IMG/VR virus record: IMGVR_UViG_3300033273_000613
Location: 1-64,000 of that record
Direction: 5' to 3' (one strand)
Length of the DNA stretch: 64,000 nt
From: a virus
Positions 60,001 through 64,000 of this stretch are shown in pieces. The notes beneath the pieces were generated by a model, which was not told where the DNA came from, searched no databases, and saw only the letters and a list, made by a program, of their open reading frames with translations. How positions within the stretch are numbered: position 1 is the first letter of the stretch; every line of letters begins with the position of its first letter. A program made the position numbers and the translations under genes.

Positions 60001-62318
60001 CCACCACTACTACCAGAATCAAATTGATCGTTAATCATTTCACCTTGGACAATATTTTGCATTCCACTGTTGTTTTTGAAATATCTTGCCCTCTGATTCA
60101 TTAAGTTCAAATGCTGAGGATATGTAGGATTTTTCGCACATCTCCAGCTTATAATTCTATATGCACAATATTCAATTCCGTCACCTTCTAAATTTGGTGC
60201 CCATCCGAATTGTTCTGAAGGAAAAACTGGTGATCCATACCATCTAGCATATGCAGCCTCTCTACCTAAATTTGGTGCCGGTGGAACATCATTTATAATC
60301 GTATTACCAGCAAAGGCCATCATCCTTTCGTCATTTTGTTCGTCAGTTAAAGGATCATAAAGTAAAAGTGGTAGGGTACTTTCATCAATATATTCACCTG
60401 GTTCTAAACTGCCACATGTAAATCCGCTATATGCACTTATTTCATTGAAATCTGATAATGTACTCACATTTCTTACATTAGCCAATGCAGTGTTCAAGTT
60501 TGGATAAGCATTAGGATCTTGTGGTAAAGGAGTAATATTACAGTTACATGCCTCACAATCGGGATAAATAATCATGGGTAACTTTAGTCCCATAAATGGG
60601 TTATCATCCTCATCTCTTAGATCAACCTCTGGATCTTCACAATCTAAATCTGGTGCTAAATTTCTAAATGGGTAATTTAGAATACCCATTTTTTTCTGTT
60701 TTATTTTACAAATAAATCTTCTTACCTTATTCATAAATCCAGTGATAAGATTAGATATCTTTATAAAAATTGGGTATAGCCACGCCAAAACATGATTAAC
60801 ACATATGATTACTATAACCATAGGTGTTACCAATCTAATCATTATATTGAAAACAAAGAAAAGAAAATCAAAATTTCTTACACCATCATTAACAGGTAAT
60901 TTATTTATACTCCCTTGGCACGTTCTGTCGTCAATCTCTTTTATACCTAGGTGTCTCGCCCTATTGATACCCCACTTAAATCTGTCGATATGCGATGATA
61001 CAGTGTAAACTTTATTATATGAAAATTTATAAAATGAGTCCTCACAAAGTATCGCAGCATCTTTATCATAGTAATCGTTCCAATCTAATGAAAAAGCATA
61101 TGATTTATTTGTGAATTCATCTTGAGGTCTTGAGAAAGTATTGGTCCAGTGTTCACGAACATTTGGTATGAGATAATTAGCTCTTAATATTGGCTTTTGT
61201 AATCCCCCATCTGATTGCCATTTTATCTTAAATCTATATTTTGCCTTACTAGGTATACCTACTGATGAATCGTTTGAAATTATTGTTTCACCAAATTCGT
61301 TCGTAGTTAAATAATCTAAATTCATAGGTAAATCTATAAGCCACGTACCAGCGTCATCTATTAAGTTACCATTATTTTCTAAATTATATTGTTCTAATAC
61401 TGGATCACCGTTTTCATCTAAATCAATTGTTTGTCTAATACACAAAATTTGACCTGGACTTGTAATCAAATCACATAAATTTCCAGTATTAGGTTTTGGT
61501 TTACAGTTTTTCTTTAAAAAATCACTGTCATCAGTAGAAAACATAGATCCCATAAAAATAGCAGTCGGAACTATCTCATACCCCAACTCTCTTAAATCAA
61601 AATCAACCCTAGTTATACCAACATCACAAGTTTCATCATCACCCCAAAATGATGATACATCAATATCAACAACATCATGCACTATCTGTGGTAATGAATC
61701 TAGATTTTCTGAAGCTTTAAAAAACTGTCCGTCAAATTGAGTTTGTACCGCTTTACCCATTCTAATCAAATCTGGTGGTCTGAGAGAAAATTGACCTATA
61801 TTAGATAAGTCCAAATCTAAGACTACCTTTTGTTGACCCAATGGGACTCCAACAATCATAAAATCACCAGAATTGTTTGTTTTTACGGTGTACTTATAAT
61901 ATTTTTCATATATATGTAACACCTCTTTTCTTGTAAGAACATCATTCCTAGATGGGAATGTTCCTGTTGGCGTGTGTGAAAAATTTTCTTTTTCGTAGGG
62001 TAAAAGATTATATCTATACCCATCTTCATTTTTGTCATTAGGAGTACGATAAGGGTATAGAGTAGATATTACTGGGTCATTCTCATCAATACTGTCAATT
62101 GGAACAAAAACCGATACATTCGCGTTTGGTACACCGAATCCTCCATTAGCAACTACCCTACCTGTCACTACTCCATAATCTGCACAAAATCTATTATAGA
62201 CATCTTCTTGCCTTAACTTCAAAGATAATATCTCTAAGAAATCAAAATCTTGATCAATTTTTACCTTGAGGTTTCTATCGACACCAATCTTCGTTTTTAC
62301 TCTAATATTTTTTGGCAT
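57006..62318 (-). CDS. 1,770-residue baseplate-proximal protein with carboxypeptidase-regulatory-like domain and hydrophobic segments
   Basis: This is the first gene after gp6. Residues about 45-180 resemble a carboxypeptidase-regulatory or Cna-B-like beta sandwich: VTGRVVA, VPNANVSVFVP, then YTVKTNNSGDFMIVGVPLG. Residues about 480-535 form a strongly hydrophobic stretch with two possible membrane helices followed by a Lys/Arg/Cys cluster. A second hydrophobic stretch lies at about 1375-1420. A Ser/Gly linker occurs near 765-785. No Cys modules or Thr/Pro linkers are present. It overlaps the next gene by 4 bases. Size and place suggest a tail spike, a host-range protein or a membrane-contacting baseplate part. 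It is not recognisably T4 gp7. Confidence 0.85.
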   Translation of the reverse strand: MPKNIRVKTKIGVDRNLKVKIDQDFDFLEILSLKLRQEDVYNRFCADYGVVTGRVVANGGFGVPNANVSVFVPIDSIDENDPVISTLYPYRTPNDKNEDGYRYNLLPYEKENFSHTPTGTFPSRNDVLTRKEVLHIYEKYYKYTVKTNNSGDFMIVGVPLGQQKVVLDLDLSNIGQFSLRPPDLIRMGKAVQTQFDGQFFKASENLDSLPQIVHDVVDIDVSSFWGDDETCDVGITRVDFDLRELGYEIVPTAIFMGSMFSTDDSDFLKKNCKPKPNTGNLCDLITSPGQILCIRQTIDLDENGDPVLEQYNLENNGNLIDDAGTWLIDLPMNLDYLTTNEFGETIISNDSSVGIPSKAKYRFKIKWQSDGGLQKPILRANYLIPNVREHWTNTFSRPQDEFTNKSYAFSLDWNDYYDKDAAILCEDSFYKFSYNKVYTVSSHIDRFKWGINRARHLGIKEIDDRTCQGSINKLPVNDGVRNFDFLFFVFNIMIRLVTPMVIVIICVNHVLAWLYPIFIKISNLITGFMNKVRRFICKIKQKKMGILNYPFRNLAPDLDCEDPEVDLRDEDDNPFMGLKLPMIIYPDCEACNCNITPLPQDPNAYPNLNTALANVRNVSTLSDFNEISAYSGFTCGSLEPGEYIDESTLPLLLYDPLTDEQNDERMMAFAGNTIINDVPPAPNLGREAAYARWYGSPVFPSEQFGWAPNLEGDGIEYCAYRIISWRCAKNPTYPQHLNLMNQRARYFKNNSGMQNIVQGEMINDQFDSGSSGGGVALGGGGGSVSTSPNDKWTDQVLILVVDPDTNFNAGQLLSFQDPKDETYVDRNLNYYPEGNQFLRFGRTATTVYNETSLFTRTFNFIDEDGIEQTANVQFFNTASTTDYKFTAGIEYFQVLTGYTLQEVQTMLNASYINQTTSLLYNYIFNYEQKVMCTGGNAMPPEYQPPVCGENANTVMNSLLSYYEVNSTIGIKYPNFLDQKVYFLTRGVDVHSPRQKIKYNLSRLFFYQSSVGSINYGFNTSNQQTPFIIEGDFYMNMPIQKHVIDNPQVNDVVDYFSPVAHYTFNYNVGPQRFDTNNVAAGGGADIEIAANSGAAGHSLFFKPFIIDDEMSLLTTNPDTGSLDPLVTTGFTNYSSLGYQMADKINQNFSTYDNEGITIDGYTALLGVTYNSPLPVSDPNGLNNRLIGLQGYGFPGSHNWYKRVEGASLQFSKSTINNASQPFGHMQKRSDCGTIAGTYFYNDYTPHTAMYNLRFFRSDRLPVSDSITIPNDGTTRYDQRLPLYMNPGFRVYLISDIGQITAETGGAQGTVQNESTGNLGDMADELPPVLNALTESFTCSGMVALSCYQGNGEDFTIEDPCIAPVINLAGADFGLADFGLRVENGCYVFVLPAFIASIPIDLYMLFEYRARIILNFAICRGVLSHVFQNNWLNGSLYLPSFQKRDVYNVNEVSDYDYCGRYGANDGPLYFNTDTNSFFYRSTPYYDGNFIGQTPSQSWAGANKRNIWFPTTIMDLGPRESFLKDVIFSPEFESYLLDKIESTSYQEVSDIINLFLLSRLVSANFIELMRSSGDASVKGLFSRDESGLFNEDRVDGDLAQLFSINSEFGVIPYIGGNYVDSVTVQEDRLGIWFQSELINRKVLNPGITTFGTDPSTSPTNYFGYPGSQLVPYYRWEIKEGGLFGTELNSWYTDEIFTANYQSSPLSSSGYVVPQSGPSYGYIFNASPNDPELDELPPGNNYKVGNPYQFYFGLEVGKSALNRFISQYLFEGIV

Positions 62319-62331
62319 AAAAGATTTTTAT

Positions 62332-62339
62332 AATAAATA
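62332..62339. promoter_or_regulatory. AATAAATA variant of the intergenic element
   Basis: One mismatch from TATAAATA on the plus strand; coding-strand TATTTATT 13 bases before the ATG of the 1,770-residue gene, in the 62-base gap after gp6. Confidence 0.3.
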
Positions 62340-62380
62340 GTTAAAGCAAAAATTTAGTAAAATAACTAAAAAAGTGTATA

Positions 62381-64000
62381 TTATGTAAATTGAACCGTAG
62401 TTAAGTTTTTAACCCTAACTTTAATATCTTTATCGGGGAATCTAATTTGATATATTTGATTTGGTTCTGCGAAGATTATATCATCAATTAATCTTATTTC
62501 CCTTGTTTGTGAATCTATATACTGTTGAGACGTTTCCGATGATGAATATCTTCCTCCGACTTTATTAAAAAATTTCAAATCCGCAATATTTGTAATACCT
62601 GGTATATCTTGAATTATCCTACGTAAATCAGATACATTTATATTTTTTCCTAATTCATTATTCGTAGGTCTAAGATAATTAGATACTGTTGTAACGATAT
62701 TTGTGATAACATCACCTTGATTTTGTGCAGAATCTAGAATTACTGAAGTCTCTAATTCTAGGTCTATAACTTTTGCACTAGAAATAGATATATAATCATT
62801 GATCATTCTATAATTGGATAAATATTTCGCGATATTTTCCTTTAATGTGTTAGAAACTAACTCAGTTAAAGATCCGTTAGTATCATATGACAATACTTGA
62901 ATATTAATTTTATTATCCACTTCAGTTATAGACGCCTTAGCTGGTGATCCAAATCTACTTGGCATAGTCTTGATTAGTGAATTATAATCATTAATTGTAA
63001 CCGCTCTTTTTTGTGCTGAAAAATTATAAGAAACCATATTTCTCACTTCTTCAGTAGTAGGGAGATCTGCACCACCTATAGCCGCTGTAACATTATTACA
63101 CCTCAAACTTTTAATCACATTTTGATTAACATTATCTGATGGACCATTTAGATTGAAATTGATAGTACCAACTTGATTTATAGTATTAACACCTACATTT
63201 GATGTTTGACCACCACCTATTCTATATCTTACAAAAAGTGTCGTATTCGCCTTCACTGTAAGACCTAGTCCAATATTATTTTGGTAATCCTGTAACCTCA
63301 GAGGTATTCCAGTTCTTGCAAACTGGGCCAACTGATCGTCTGGTGTTGTTGTACCACCACCAAACTGTATTTTACAATAACCTAATGGTGTGTATTCACT
63401 TATAAATCTATTTTCTGTTTGAATATATCGGCCAACTTTTATACCTGGATTATCACTTGTTTTAGTAGTATCTTCAATAAATACAGTATCTTCAACAAGT
63501 GCATCAACTTCATACCATTTTGTTGGTGATGTTATAAATTCCTCATATGACGGAGGTGAGGTATAAGAGGTACCGTCTTTCTGTATAATACCTGAAATTG
63601 ATAGTACATTTTTTTCAGGTAAGAAAAATTCAAAAAATGGCTTTACGTCAGTTGGAGATATAACTCTTTTAAATGTTTTAGTAACTCCGTTAACAACAAC
63701 TTCTCTTTTGGTAATAGTATAATTTATAAGTTTGTTGTTGTTGTCAAAATTTGGGATTTTGGTTCGATTTGGGAATCCTTTACTATTATATTGTGATGCA
63801 AAATTAATTTCATCTACATTTTCGAATATTTGTCCACCACCAATAAATTGTGATCCTGGACGTATTAATCCTAAATATCTTTCATCCTCTGAGTCACCAA
63901 AGGCTGGAACAGTTATAGAAACATCTATTATTGCAACTGAAGGTCTATTACCTGGAATTTTTAATCCGTATGTTCTAGCAATATTATAAATCGATGATTT
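62381..64000 (-). CDS. gp6: Baseplate wedge subunit gp6 (baseplate J-like), N-terminus outside window
   Basis: The frame is open from the right edge to the stop at 62381, 539 residues; the T4 protein has 660. No ATG occurs in this frame near the edge, and the TTG at 63329-63331 is internal: upstream codons continue a coherent protein. Recognisable gp6 features include the N-terminal ASQYNSKGFPNRTKIP segment, SPTDVKPFFEFFLP, the IQFGGG strand, the FSAQKRAVTINDYNSLIKTMP segment (baseplate J-type), and a C-terminal SDLRRIIQDIPGI. In contractile tails gp6 forms the iris-like wedge ring with gp7. It starts the tail-to-adhesin transcription unit seen here. Confident as gp6/baseplate J; the true start lies beyond 64000. 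Confidence 0.92.
   Translation of the reverse strand, partial: KSSIYNIARTYGLKIPGNRPSVAIIDVSITVPAFGDSEDERYLGLIRPGSQFIGGGQIFENVDEINFASQYNSKGFPNRTKIPNFDNNNKLINYTITKREVVVNGVTKTFKRVISPTDVKPFFEFFLPEKNVLSISGIIQKDGTSYTSPPSYEEFITSPTKWYEVDALVEDTVFIEDTTKTSDNPGIKVGRYIQTENRFISEYTPLGYCKIQFGGGTTTPDDQLAQFARTGIPLRLQDYQNNIGLGLTVKANTTLFVRYRIGGGQTSNVGVNTINQVGTINFNLNGPSDNVNQNVIKSLRCNNVTAAIGGADLPTTEEVRNMVSYNFSAQKRAVTINDYNSLIKTMPSRFGSPAKASITEVDNKINIQVLSYDTNGSLTELVSNTLKENIAKYLSNYRMINDYISISSAKVIDLELETSVILDSAQNQGDVITNIVTTVSNYLRPTNNELGKNINVSDLRRIIQDIPGITNIADLKFFNKVGGRYSSSETSQQYIDSQTREIRLIDDIIFAEPNQIYQIRFPDKDIKVRVKNLTTVQFT

Noticed and set aside
57006-62318. Calling the 1,770-residue protein T4 gp7 on position alone
   Set aside because: It lacks the tail-protein-I-like KGT region, which is instead visible in the 1,048-residue protein.
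62381-63331. A 316-residue gene starting at TTG 63331
   Set aside because: The same frame stays open to 64000 and encodes conserved gp6 sequence upstream, so this is only the C-terminal part of a larger gene.

Overview
The window is a tail/baseplate and surface-adhesin module of a large contractile-tailed (T4-like) phage. It is AT-rich, every supported gene lies on the minus strand, and the genes are packed with gaps of 100 bases or less, often with ATGA or TAATG overlaps. No tRNA, rRNA, CRISPR array or insertion sequence is visible. The phage assignment rests on the right-hand gene, a partial baseplate wedge gp6 (baseplate J-like), and on a downstream 1,048-residue protein with a gp7/P2 gpI-like region. 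A Bacteroidota host is suggested by SprB-type adhesin repeats in one protein and by the scarcity of Shine-Dalgarno sequences; this is inference.

Layout in the direction of transcription (right to left): gp6 (64000-62381, 5' end outside the window); a 1,770-residue protein with a carboxypeptidase-regulatory-like domain and two hydrophobic segments; four tightly coupled tail-region proteins of 569, 278, 317 and 302 residues; the gp7/gpI-like protein; a 3,440-residue adhesin (Cys modules, Thr/Pro linkers, two VWA-like domains, seven SprB-like repeats); a 1,503-residue protein with one intact and one degenerate metzincin domain; two small proteins; a 1,922-residue protein (Cys modules, VWA-like, intact metzincin); a 2,340-residue protein with about 18 Cys modules on Thr/Pro strings; two sugar-modification genes; and an open frame of at least 5,721 codons that leaves the left edge of the window.

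The most interesting system is the combination of the last six large genes. Four giant proteins are built from a Cys-rich module of about 60-90 residues that I do not recognise, joined by mucin-like Thr/Pro/Ser linkers. Between two of them lie a GT60-type polypeptide GlcNAc-transferase homologue, a family whose known members start O-glycosylation on Thr or hydroxyproline of cytoplasmic or mucin proteins, and a three-domain protein (TylF-like O-methyltransferase, HtrL/YibB-like glycosyltransferase, GT2-like glycosyltransferase). My hypothesis is a phage-encoded pathway that glycosylates and caps its own mucin-like fibres. The metzincins, VWA-like domains and SprB repeats would add host- or particle-surface binding and proteolysis.

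The largest gene runs off the left edge and gp6 runs off the right edge, so neither is complete here. I read the left frame codon by codon from position 17165 to position 3 and found no stop.
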